In this document: positions 1 through 6,912 of the stretch, in pieces | Layout: the number at the start of each line of letters is the position of its first letter | Numbering within the stretch: position 1 is the stretch's first letter | Assembly (NCBI GenBank): GCA_030825745.1 | Contig: JAPJPH010000035.1 | Coordinates: 1 to 8,630, forward strand | From: Anaerococcus sp. | Lineage (GTDB): Bacteria; Bacillota; Clostridia; Tissierellales; Peptoniphilaceae | Length of the DNA stretch: 8,630 nt | Reading direction: 5' to 3' | Notes under the pieces: model-generated | What the model saw: only the letters and a program-made list of their open reading frames with translations | The model's database searches: none | What the model was told of the DNA's origin: nothing | Translations under genes and position numbers: made by a program

Positions 1-47
1 TATATAAGTTTAAAATAAAAAGACATATTTAAAAATTATAAATTAGG

Positions 48-78
48 CCCTGAATCTAGAGATGATGAAGGGTTTTTT
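48..78 (+). terminator. Possible intrinsic terminator of an upstream gene
   Basis: CCCT (48-51) pairs with AGGG (69-72), and ATC (54-56) pairs with GAT (64-66). The two helices are separated by a GA/GA internal loop that could form tandem G-A pairs, with a 7-nt loop on top. Six Ts (73-78) follow directly. The shape is that of a rho-independent terminator, but the stem is short. No coding region is visible before it in the window, so it would end a gene lying upstream. The surrounding DNA (1-137) is very A/T-rich and shows nothing else I can support. Confidence 0.4.
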
Positions 79-137
79 ATAAAATTTTTAAAAATAAAAA
101 TCAACACCTAGGTATATTATAAATAATATTTATGTTG

Positions 138-168
138 TTGACTAAAGTATAAATAGAAGTACTATAAT
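138..168 (+). promoter_or_regulatory. Sigma-A-type promoter for the ileS T-box transcript
   Basis: TTGACT (138-143) matches the -35 consensus at five of six positions. TATAAT (163-168) is a perfect -10. The spacer is 19 nt, slightly longer than the optimal 17. Transcription would start near 175, just ahead of T-box stem I, which is where a T-box leader promoter should be. The position relative to the leader raises my confidence. Confidence 0.7.
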
Positions 169-189
169 AAAGAATAATAAATATGATTT

Positions 190-372
190 TAAGAAGGACA
201 GTAGTGTAGAGGATTATCTTACAGAAAGGCATGAGGATGAGATATGCCAGATTAGTTTATATGAAGATCACCTTCTAGTCTAACAGATGAAATAAGTAGT
301 TTGTTACGTAACATTTGCGTTAAAATTGTTTTTTTAAAACGGTGGACCGTCCTTTTTAGGGCGGCCTTTTTT
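190..372 (+). promoter_or_regulatory. T-box riboswitch leader, isoleucine specifier (ATC)
   Basis: This leader senses uncharged tRNA-Ile and should allow read-through into ileS when isoleucine charging is low. Stem I closes by AGAAGG (192-197) pairing with CCTTCT (271-276). The conserved ACAGTAG lies at 198-204. The helix ATCT/AGAT (216-219/249-252) leads to the CAGAAAGG element (222-229). The distal hairpin is GGCAT/ATGCC (228-232/244-248) with a GATGAGA-type loop. In the specifier loop the codon ATC (267-269) is followed by the usual purine A270, matching the downstream isoleucyl-tRNA synthetase. A small stem III can form from the palindrome TGTTACGTAACA (302-313). The T-box core ACGGTGGACC (339-348) runs straight into the terminator. 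Compared with the family consensus TGGNACCGCG, at least one base of the bulge and the usual antiterminator upper helix appear to be missing. Confidence 0.9.
344..372 (+). terminator. T-box regulated terminator hairpin before ileS
   Basis: GG(A)CCGTCCT (344-353) pairs with AGGGCGGCC (358-366), giving nine pairs with one bulged A346, one G-U pair and a TTTT loop. Six Ts (367-372) follow. The 5' arm includes the GG of the T-box TGG, so tRNA pairing with the T-box and formation of this terminator exclude each other. This is the default OFF state of the leader. Confidence 0.85.
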
Positions 373-383
373 ATAAAAAAATG

Positions 384-390
384 AAAGGAG
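384..390 (+). promoter_or_regulatory. Ribosome binding site that fixes the ileS start
   Basis: AAAGGAG (384-390) lies 5 nt before the ATG at 396. An in-frame ATG at 381 lies upstream of and abutting this Shine-Dalgarno sequence and has no such site of its own, because only As and the T-box terminator T-tract precede it. The ATG at 396 is therefore the better start. Confidence 0.85.
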
Positions 391-395
391 AGACT

Positions 396-3300
396 ATGGG
401 AGAATTTAAGCCCCTAAACCAGACTGAGGTTAGTAAGCGAGAGAAAAAAATCGAAGATTATTGGAAGGATATAGATCTATTAGATCAAACCTTTAAAACT
501 AGAGAGGATGCTGAGGAATACATAATTTACGATGGTCCTCCAACAGCTAATGGAAAACCAGGAATCCACCATGTCATAGCCCGTACCCTAAAGGATATGA
601 CAAGTAGGTATAAAAATATGAAAGGATATAGGGTCCTTAAAAAAGCAGGTTGGGATACCCATGGTCTTCCAGTAGAAATAGAAGTAGAAAAACAGCTAGG
701 TTTTCACGATAAAAATGATATAGAAGATTATGGTATAGAAAAGTTTAACAAACTTTGCAAGGAATCTGTATGGAAATATAGGGATATGTGGAGAGAGATG
801 TCAGATAGGATGGCATTTTTATATAACATGGATGATCCTTATGTAACCTTAGATAATGACTATATAGAAACTGAATGGTACCTACTAGATAAGGCCTTTA
901 AAAAAGGACTAATCTATGAGGGAGCCAAGGTTATGCCATATTGTCCTAGGTGTGGGACAGGTCTAGCTAGCCATGAGGTAGCCCAAGGTTATCAAATGGA
1001 TAAGACCCTAACATTGACAGTTAAGTTTAAGAAAAAAGATAGTGAAAATGAATACTTCCTAGCTTGGACAACAACCCCATGGACCCTTCCATCAAATGTG
1101 GCTCTTTCAGTAAATCCTGACCTAAGTTATGTAAAAGTCTATGTTAAAGAAGATGATAGCTACTACTATATGGCAGATTCACTAAAGGATAAGATCCTTG
1201 GGGATAGGGAATATGAAATTATAGAGACTCTAAAGGGATCTGACATGGAATATATGGAGTATAACCAGCTTATGCCATATGTAGATGTAGGAAGTGAGAA
1301 GGCCTTCATCATAACCCTAGCTGAGTATGTATCAGCAGAAGATGGTACAGGTATAGTTCACTCAGCTCCAGCCTTTGGTGAGGATGACTATCAAATCTGT
1401 AGAAAATATGACCTAGCCTTTGTTCAGCCAGTAGACCTAGAGGGTAACTTTACACAAACTCCTTGGAAGGGTGAGTTCATATTTGATACCAATGAAAAGA
1501 TTTGGAAACACCTTAGAGAAGAAGGAAAAGTCTTTGCTAAAGATACCATAGAACATAACTACCCACACTGCTGGAGATGCCATACACCTTTGGTTTATTA
1601 TGCAAAACCATCTTGGTATATAGAAATGAGCAAATTTGCAGATCAAATGGTAGAAAATAACAAAAATGTAAATTGGTATCCACAAACAATTGGGGAAAAG
1701 AGATTTGGAAACTGGATAGCCAATGTAAAAGACTGGGCTATATCTAGGTCTAGATATTGGGGAACCCCACTAAATATCTGGAGATGTGATGATTGTGATC
1801 ATACAAGAACTGTTGGTTCTAGGGCAGAGCTAAAAGAACTAGCTATAGAAGATATAAGTGAAGATATAGAACTTCATAGACCATATGTCGATGAAGTAAG
1901 CATCAAATGTGAAAAATGTGGCGGTACCATGAAAAGAGTCCCAGATGTTATAGATGTTTGGTTTGACTCAGGAGCCATGCCATATGCCCAACTTCACTAT
2001 CCATTTGAACATAAGGATGACTTTAAAGATTACTACCCAGCAGACTTTATCTGCGAGGGAATAGATCAAACTAGAGGATGGTTTTACTCCCTAATGGCTA
2101 TATCAACTATAACTGATGGAATAGCTCCATATAAAAATGTCCTAGTAAATGACCTAGTAGTAGATAAAAATGGCCAAAAAATGAGTAAATCCAAGGGAAA
2201 TACCCTAGATCCATTTGCCCTATTTGATAAATATGGAGCAGATGCTGTAAGATTCTACTCCCTATATGTTTCACCACCATGGCTACAAACCAAGTTTGAT
2301 GAAAAAGGCCTAGTTGAAGTGAAAAATAACTTCTTTAGAACCTTTGAAAATGTATATAACTTCTTTAGCCTATATGCCAATACAGATAAAATTAATGTAG
2401 AAGATATCAAAGGATTTGAAAATGTATCCTATGAAAAAATAGATAAGTGGCTACTATCAAGGCTAAACAGCTTAGTTAAAGACTATCATGAGTCTATGGA
2501 AGTATTTGACTATAACAAGGTAGTTCATATGATAAGTGACTTTGTTGTAGAAGATTTTTCAAATTGGTATATCAGAAGAAATAGAAAGAGATTTTGGAAT
2601 AGCGAGCTAACTTCTAGTAAAAAAGCCGTATATAAGACGACCTATGACTCTCTTGTAACCATATCCCAACTAGTAGCTCCTATATCTCCATTTATAGCAG
2701 AAGAAGTATATAGGTCTCTGACAGATCAGATGAGTGTTCATACTTCTATAATAAAAGAAGCAGACCTATCCATGATAGATGCTAACTTAGAAGAAGAAAT
2801 GGACCTAGTTAGAAAAACAGTAAACCTAGGAAGGGCATCTAGAGAAAAAGAATCCATAAAAGTACGTCAACCTCTATCAAAAATAATAGTAGATGGCAGA
2901 TACAAGGATCAAATAAAAGAGCTAGAAGCACTTATAAAAGAAGAGTTAAATATCAAAGAAGTTATCTTTGAAGATGACCTATCAGAATTTATGGACTACT
3001 TCCTAAAACCAGACTTCAGACAAGTAGGAAAAATATTCCAAAAAAAGGTCAATGACTTTGCAAAATACCTAGCAAATGTCAATGCCAAAGACTTTGTAGC
3101 CAAAGTTGAAGAAGGTCCAGTTGAAATTGACCTAGGTGGAGAAAAATACCAAATTACTAAAGACTACCTCGATGTTAGAATCACCGCCAAAGAAGGCTTT
3201 GATGTTGAAATGGATGGCAATGTCTTTGTAATATTAGATAAAAAGATAACCCAAGAGTTAAAAGATGAGGGATATGTAAGAGAATTTATATCTAAGGTTC

Positions 3301-3509
3301 AAAACATAAGAAAAGATATGGATTTTCTAGTAACTGATAGGATTAACATAAACTATGAGGCTGATAGTGATCTAGAAACTTCACTAAAGAAATTTGAAGA
3401 AGAAATCAAGGCAGAAACCTTGGCAGATCAATTCATAAACACAAGTCTAGATACTGATCAAATACAATTAAATGATAAAGTAGTTAAAATAAAATTAGAT
3501 AGACTTTAG
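396..3509 (+). CDS. ileS: Isoleucyl-tRNA synthetase, type 2 (IleRS2), with GIHH signature
   Basis: This cytoplasmic class I synthetase charges tRNA-Ile with isoleucine using ATP. The protein has 1037 residues, the length of the type 2 (eukaryote-like) form; type 1 is about 930. The signature at residues 56-59 is GIHH where most class I enzymes have HIGH. KMSKS is intact at 595-599. The CP1 editing domain is present, with the Thr-rich TTTPWTLP (225-232) and the GTGIVHSAPAFGEDD motif whose Asp330 is the expected editing residue. Four CXXC pairs (183/186, 392/395, 464/467, 505/508) match the two four-cysteine zinc sites I recall from Thermus IleRS. There is no C-terminal zinc finger. Instead a C-terminal domain (about 880-1037) resembles that of other type 2 enzymes. 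The isoleucine T-box upstream confirms the identity. I chose the ATG at 396 for its ribosome binding site; 381 would add five residues. The HIGH-to-GIHH swap suggests mupirocin hyper-resistance (inference). Confidence 0.97.
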   Translation: MGEFKPLNQTEVSKREKKIEDYWKDIDLLDQTFKTREDAEEYIIYDGPPTANGKPGIHHVIARTLKDMTSRYKNMKGYRVLKKAGWDTHGLPVEIEVEKQLGFHDKNDIEDYGIEKFNKLCKESVWKYRDMWREMSDRMAFLYNMDDPYVTLDNDYIETEWYLLDKAFKKGLIYEGAKVMPYCPRCGTGLASHEVAQGYQMDKTLTLTVKFKKKDSENEYFLAWTTTPWTLPSNVALSVNPDLSYVKVYVKEDDSYYYMADSLKDKILGDREYEIIETLKGSDMEYMEYNQLMPYVDVGSEKAFIITLAEYVSAEDGTGIVHSAPAFGEDDYQICRKYDLAFVQPVDLEGNFTQTPWKGEFIFDTNEKIWKHLREEGKVFAKDTIEHNYPHCWRCHTPLVYYAKPSWYIEMSKFADQMVENNKNVNWYPQTIGEKRFGNWIANVKDWAISRSRYWGTPLNIWRCDDCDHTRTVGSRAELKELAIEDISEDIELHRPYVDEVSIKCEKCGGTMKRVPDVIDVWFDSGAMPYAQLHYPFEHKDDFKDYYPADFICEGIDQTRGWFYSLMAISTITDGIAPYKNVLVNDLVVDKNGQKMSKSKGNTLDPFALFDKYGADAVRFYSLYVSPPWLQTKFDEKGLVEVKNNFFRTFENVYNFFSLYANTDKINVEDIKGFENVSYEKIDKWLLSRLNSLVKDYHESMEVFDYNKVVHMISDFVVEDFSNWYIRRNRKRFWNSELTSSKKAVYKTTYDSLVTISQLVAPISPFIAEEVYRSLTDQMSVHTSIIKEADLSMIDANLEEEMDLVRKTVNLGRASREKESIKVRQPLSKIIVDGRYKDQIKELEALIKEELNIKEVIFEDDLSEFMDYFLKPDFRQVGKIFQKKVNDFAKYLANVNAKDFVAKVEEGPVEIDLGGEKYQITKDYLDVRITAKEGFDVEMDGNVFVILDKKITQELKDEGYVREFISKVQNIRKDMDFLVTDRININYEADSDLETSLKKFEEEIKAETLADQFINTSLDTDQIQLNDKVVKIKLDRL

Positions 3510-3541
3510 AAAAAAGCTGGTGGTTATCCACTGGCTTTTTT
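3510..3541 (+). terminator. Strong intrinsic terminator after ileS
   Basis: It begins directly after the ileS stop codon. GCTGGTGG (3516-3523) pairs with CCACTGGC (3528-3535), eight pairs including two G-U, around a TTAT loop. Six As (3510-3515) and six Ts (3536-3541) flank the stem and can extend it. The A/T symmetry means it could also stop transcription on the minus strand. It ends 16 nt before the Nudix gene, so that gene depends on read-through or on a promoter inside ileS. Confidence 0.92.
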
Positions 3542-3557
3542 AAAAATTGGGGGACTT

Positions 3558-4004
3558 ATGAAAGTTAGACTAATGAATATGGTAAAAATCTACAATGAAG
3601 CTAATAATGAAGTACTAATCTTAGATAAGGTAAAAAAATATGGCAGGGAGGGCTTAACCTTTCCAGGAGGCAAGGTGGAATTTGGAGAATCAATGACAGA
3701 TGCTGTAATTAGAGAGGCCAAAGAAGAAACCAACCTAGACATTGAAGATGTAAACCTAGTAGGAATAATAAGCTGGGTAGAAAAAGATAATACTGATATT
3801 GGCTTATTATATGAGACAAGTAAATTTTCAGGTGACTTAGTTACATCCAATAGGGAAGGCAAACTTTTTTTTATGGACTATGATGAATTTAAAAATACAC
3901 CCAACAAGAGTAAGTCTATGGATACAATATTAGAAATTTATGATAGGACCTATAAAGAAGTCTATTGGAATCTAGATACAGGTGAGAAAAAATATATTAG
4001 TTAA
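3558..4004 (+). CDS. Nudix hydrolase, MutT/NUDT1-like
   Basis: The protein has 148 residues and a single Nudix fold. Such enzymes use Mg2+ to hydrolyse nucleoside diphosphates linked to another group; relatives with this layout are called 8-oxo-dGTP diphosphatases. The Nudix box spans residues 38-60, GX5EX7REXXEEXXL, with the metal ligands E53, E56 and E57 all present. The preceding LTFPGGKVE and the later LLYETSKFSGDLVTSNREGKL pattern are typical of the MutT/NUDT1 branch. One oddity is Asn59 where the box normally has Gly. The start is ATG 3558, preceded by a modest G-rich site (TTGGGGGA, 3547-3554). A second in-frame ATG at 3573 has no ribosome binding site. It follows the ileS terminator by 16 nt, and no separate promoter is evident. 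The true substrate cannot be read from sequence, since Nudix annotation by similarity is often imprecise. Confidence 0.9.
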   Translation: MKVRLMNMVKIYNEANNEVLILDKVKKYGREGLTFPGGKVEFGESMTDAVIREAKEETNLDIEDVNLVGIISWVEKDNTDIGLLYETSKFSGDLVTSNREGKLFFMDYDEFKNTPNKSKSMDTILEIYDRTYKEVYWNLDTGEKKYIS

Positions 4005-4031
4005 ACTTAGTTTAAATATAGGTTTAAATAT
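4001..4031 (+). repeat. TTTAAA-type inverted and direct repeats before the fem operon
   Basis: TTAAAC (4001-4006) and GTTTAA (4010-4015) form an inverted repeat with a 3-nt spacer. GTTTAAATAT occurs twice (4010-4019 and 4022-4031) with a 12-nt period. The block overlaps the Nudix stop codon and lies about 45-75 nt upstream of the -10 at 4077. It could be a regulator site, but in such A/T-rich DNA a chance origin is quite possible. Confidence 0.3.
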
Positions 4032-4073
4032 GATACACTTAAATCAAATAAATTATGAAAATTAAAACAATAG

Positions 4074-4082
4074 TGATATAAT
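4074..4082 (+). promoter_or_regulatory. Extended -10 promoter for the fem-ABC operon
   Basis: TGATATAAT (4074-4082) contains a perfect TATAAT (4077-4082) preceded by the TG of an extended -10 element. The best -35 candidate, TTATGA (4053-4058, 18-nt spacer), is weak, as is usual with extended -10 promoters. Transcription would start near 4089, leaving a leader of about 35 nt if translation begins at 4124. Confidence 0.6.
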
Positions 4083-4110
4083 ATTAATGTGTGGTAGAAA
4101 GTATAACACT

Positions 4111-4118
4111 AGAAGAGG
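4111..4118 (+). promoter_or_regulatory. Ribosome binding site supporting the GTG start at 4124
   Basis: AGAAGAGG (4111-4118) lies 5 nt before GTG 4124. The alternative GTG at 4091 has no Shine-Dalgarno sequence and would sit almost on the predicted transcription start, making it leaderless. This favours 4124 as the start. Confidence 0.5.
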
Positions 4119-4123
4119 TAGAT

Positions 4124-5164
4124 GTGATATTAGATAAAAAAAATGAAGCAGAAGTAAAAAAATATAATGACTTTATTAAAAATTCCCAATATGGAAATTT
4201 CGAACAAGACATGAGATGGGCTGATCTTAAGAAAAATTGGAACAGTGTTTATTTTTACAAAGAAGATCAAGGACAAATCATAGGAGCTCTTTCAGTTATC
4301 TATATAAAAGATAGTAAAGTTGGGAAAAACTTCTTTTATGGGGTAAGGGGTCCTGTTTGTGATTTTAAAAATATAGATCTAGTAAAGAGTCTATTAGATG
4401 AGGCAAGAGACTTTGCCAAGGAAAATGACGGATTTTTACTAAGGGTAGACCCCCTAGTACGTAATGATGAAAACCTGGTAAAGGCCTATGAAAATGCAGG
4501 AATTAAAATCAGACATGATAAAAAGACTAGCTCCCAACCCCTTTTAAACATGGTATTGGACCTAGAAGGTAGGGATATAGATCAAATATTTGCAAACTTT
4601 AGCAAAAATACCAGAAAACATACCAGAAAATCTTATAGAGATGGAATATATACCAAGGAAGTTGGTAGAGAAGGTATAGAGATTTTATATGATCAAACTG
4701 TTGATATGGCAACTAGGGCAGGTATAGCTCATAGACCAAAACAATACTTCTATGACCTATATGACCTATACGAAGATACAATAAGGCTTTCTATAACCTA
4801 CTTTGAAGATGACCCACTTTGCTCATCCCTTTTAATTTGCTATGGCAATAGGGCAACAGCTCTTTATGGAGCAAGCTCCAATGATTTTAGAAATATGAAC
4901 CAAAATTATCAAATAAACTATGAGGAAGTAAAATACTGTGCAGATAATAATTACCTCTTCTATGATATGGGTGGGATATTTGAAACAGATGATAGTGATG
5001 GCCTATATACCTTCAAAAGGAAATTTACAGAAGAAAATGTAGAAGACCTAATTGGAGAAATTGATATTGTTATAGATGAAGATCTCTATGATGAATATAT
5101 AAGGATAAAAAATCCTCATTTTAAAAGAGAAGAGGAGAAAAATAGTGAGTCTGATAGAAGTTAG
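4124..5164 (+). CDS. FemA/FemB/FemX-family peptidoglycan bridge aminoacyltransferase
   Basis: Fem-type enzymes take an amino acid from aminoacyl-tRNA and add it to the stem-peptide lysine of lipid II or its precursor at the inner face of the membrane. With the GTG 4124 start the protein has 346 residues, the size of compact FemX-like members without a long coiled-coil arm. Family marks are the N-terminal YGNFEQDMRWADLKKNW (a G-x-F-x-Q-x-x-x-W pattern), a basic FSKNTRKHTRKS stretch from about residue 159, and the C-terminal YDMGGI (280-285), DGLYTFKRKF (ending near 301) and IGEID run. The Lys in the FKRKF segment occupies a conserved family position. It begins an operon and its 3' end overlaps the next gene by 20 nt. 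GTG 4091, which adds 11 residues, is an alternative start. Which amino acid is added cannot be told from sequence. A more distant GNAT-like acyltransferase role is possible but less likely. Confidence 0.85.
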   Translation: MILDKKNEAEVKKYNDFIKNSQYGNFEQDMRWADLKKNWNSVYFYKEDQGQIIGALSVIYIKDSKVGKNFFYGVRGPVCDFKNIDLVKSLLDEARDFAKENDGFLLRVDPLVRNDENLVKAYENAGIKIRHDKKTSSQPLLNMVLDLEGRDIDQIFANFSKNTRKHTRKSYRDGIYTKEVGREGIEILYDQTVDMATRAGIAHRPKQYFYDLYDLYEDTIRLSITYFEDDPLCSSLLICYGNRATALYGASSNDFRNMNQNYQINYEEVKYCADNNYLFYDMGGIFETDDSDGLYTFKRKFTEENVEDLIGEIDIVIDEDLYDEYIRIKNPHFKREEEKNSESDRS

Positions 5165-5867
5165 AGATTTAAAAAAATATTATAAACTAGGAGGGACAAC
5201 TATCAAGGCCCTAGATGGTATAAACCTAGATATAAATAAGGGAGAATTTATTGCACTTCTAGGAACTAGTGGGTCTGGAAAATCAACCCTATTAAATATG
5301 CTGGCAGGTCTAGAAAGAGCTAGCAAGGGATCTATAAAATATGGGGATATAGAGCTTACTAGTCTAGGTGAGGCAGATATAACCAAGTTTAGAAACCTAA
5401 ATATAGGATTTGTCTTCCAATCCTACAACCTCCTTCCCTACCTAAAGGCATGGGAGAATGTATCCTTGCCTTTAACATTTAAGGGTATTTCAACTAGCCA
5501 AAGAAAAAAAGAGGCCTTTAAAATTTTAAAAGAAGTAGGATTAGCTGATAGGGTATATAACAGGCCAAATGAACTATCAGGAGGCCAGCAGCAAAGGGTC
5601 TCCATAGCTAGGGCCTTTGTTGGAAAACCCAATATAATCTTTGCTGATGAACCTACTGGTAACCTAGATACAAAAACTAGCTTTGAAATAATGAGTCTTA
5701 TAAAAAAAATAACTACAGAAAATAAGCAGACCTTTATAATGGTAACCCATGATGAGGAAATGACTGAATTTGCAGATAGAATTTTTTATATGAGAGATGG
5801 TAAGATAGAAAAAATTCATGAAAAATTAACTATTGAAGAGGTATTAGAAGATGATCCAAGAAAATAA
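5145..5867 (+). CDS. ABC transporter ATP-binding protein, MacB/LolD class
   Basis: This 240-residue cytoplasmic ATPase powers the permease encoded at 6902. All nucleotide-binding motifs are intact: Walker [10 protein letters not shown] (40-48), Q-loop Gln92 in [10 protein letters not shown], signature LSGGQQQR (144-151), Walker B IIFADEP (164-170), D-loop NLD (173-175) and H-loop His202. The FQSYNLLP and ADEPTGNLD wording is typical of the MacB/LolD/FtsE group, whose members usually drive mechanotransmission, peptide or lipoprotein export or drug efflux, rather than classic transport through a pore. The start is GTG 5145, preceded by AGAGGAG (5131-5137) at 7 nt. It overlaps the fem-like gene by 20 nt and the next gene by 17 nt, so translation is probably coupled. 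The short acidic C-terminal tail after the H-loop is ordinary for the class. The substrate is unknown. Confidence 0.96.
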   Translation: MSLIEVRDLKKYYKLGGTTIKALDGINLDINKGEFIALLGTSGSGKSTLLNMLAGLERASKGSIKYGDIELTSLGEADITKFRNLNIGFVFQSYNLLPYLKAWENVSLPLTFKGISTSQRKKEAFKILKEVGLADRVYNRPNELSGGQQQRVSIARAFVGKPNIIFADEPTGNLDTKTSFEIMSLIKKITTENKQTFIMVTHDEEMTEFADRIFYMRDGKIEKIHEKLTIEEVLEDDPRK

Positions 5868-6912
5868 TACAACAGATCTAACAACCTATTATGATCAGGT
5901 AAATGATACAAATAATAATGAAACTTCAGATGGATTATTGGCTAGTGATGATACAAGCCAAAATTTATCAGAGCCTATAAAAAACCAACCCAAGCTTATA
6001 ATATCTGACTATGAGCTAAGCCCACAAATGGTAGAAGCTGGAAAAAACTTTGACCTAACCTTTAGCCTCTATAATACCAACAATGAGCATACCATCTATA
6101 ACCTAAAGGTAAGTATTGACCAAAATCTAGCAGCAGCCCCTACTAACCAAGCTTCAAATAACAACATGGTTAGCGATGGAACAGTATTTTCCCCAGTTGA
6201 TAGGTCAAATACCTTCTATGTTGCACAAATATATCCATGGAATTACATAGATAAATCCATAACAATGAATGTCTTACCCAATGCCAACGCAGGTAATTAT
6301 GTAATAAATCTAAACCTAGAGTATGAAGACTACCAAGGCAACCAATATAAAACAACAGAGTCCATAGGCATACCAGTAGTCCAAAGAGCAAAAATAAACT
6401 TTGGTAAGGTAAAAACTGATGAAGTTATGGCAGGTGAGCCTTCAAATGTTAGTGTAAACTTATATAACACAGGCAAGGATAACCTAAATACAGTAATGGT
6501 CAAGGCCAAGGGAGAAGGCTTTAGTATAGATGATGATACCAGATTTATAGGAAACTTTAATGCTGGTAGCCAAGAGAATTTCTCCTTTAACATAAACCCA
6601 GAAAAAGAAGGGGACTTAAATGGGACAATTGAAGTAGTTTATGAAGATTCAACAGGCAAGGCCCATAGCGAGAAGATAGACTTTAAAACAAAGGCAGAAG
6701 CTTCTTTTAACCAAGAAGGTGGCATGGTCGATCCAAATACAGGTGAGCTAATTGGAGAAAATCCCGACCAAGCTATGCAAGGTGGATCTGTCTTTACTAA
6801 CCCTTTCTTGTGGTTGGGCATAATTGTAATAGCCATATTATTATTTTTCCTTCTAAGAAAAAGAAGCAAGAAGAAAAAAGATGAGGAGCTTTTGATAGAT
6901 AATGAGGATTAA
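5851..6912 (+). CDS. Ig-like domain protein with one C-terminal membrane anchor, ABC-associated
   Basis: This 353-residue protein has no enzyme motif that I recognise. Residues 1-48 are polar and rich in Asn, Thr, Asp and Ser, probably disordered. Two beta-sandwich domains of CARDB/COG1361-like style follow: about 49-178 (from PKLIISDYELSPQMVEAGKNF) and about 180-287 (from AKINFGKVKTDEVMAGEPSN). Both show the pattern of an 'N-x-G/N' turn and alternating strands. A Gly/Pro linker leads to a single hydrophobic helix (about 318-335) and a strongly basic tail (RKRSKKKK). By the positive-inside rule the tail is cytoplasmic and the Ig-like part outside, yet no signal peptide is present and the frame is closed by TAG at 5845-5847. 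It overlaps the ABC ATPase by 17 nt and the permease by 11 nt. It is probably an extracytoplasmic accessory subunit of this transporter, in place of an HlyD-like adaptor. The N-terminus may have been lost by deletion. Confidence 0.8.
   Translation: MIQENNTTDLTTYYDQVNDTNNNETSDGLLASDDTSQNLSEPIKNQPKLIISDYELSPQMVEAGKNFDLTFSLYNTNNEHTIYNLKVSIDQNLAAAPTNQASNNNMVSDGTVFSPVDRSNTFYVAQIYPWNYIDKSITMNVLPNANAGNYVINLNLEYEDYQGNQYKTTESIGIPVVQRAKINFGKVKTDEVMAGEPSNVSVNLYNTGKDNLNTVMVKAKGEGFSIDDDTRFIGNFNAGSQENFSFNINPEKEGDLNGTIEVVYEDSTGKAHSEKIDFKTKAEASFNQEGGMVDPNTGELIGENPDQAMQGGSVFTNPFLWLGIIVIAILLFFLLRKRSKKKKDEELLIDNED

Noticed and set aside
106..113. Palindrome ACCTAGGT upstream of the ileS promoter
   Set aside because: It is only 8 bp and CTAG-containing words are common throughout this window, so it is not enough to call an operator.
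381..395. Upstream in-frame ATG of ileS at 381
   Set aside because: It lies ahead of the AAAGGAG ribosome binding site and adds only MKGET. The site is correctly placed for the ATG at 396.
1437..1685. 82-codon open frame on the minus strand inside ileS
   Set aside because: It falls within conserved editing-domain and zinc-site coding sequence of ileS, with no ribosome binding site or recognisable product.
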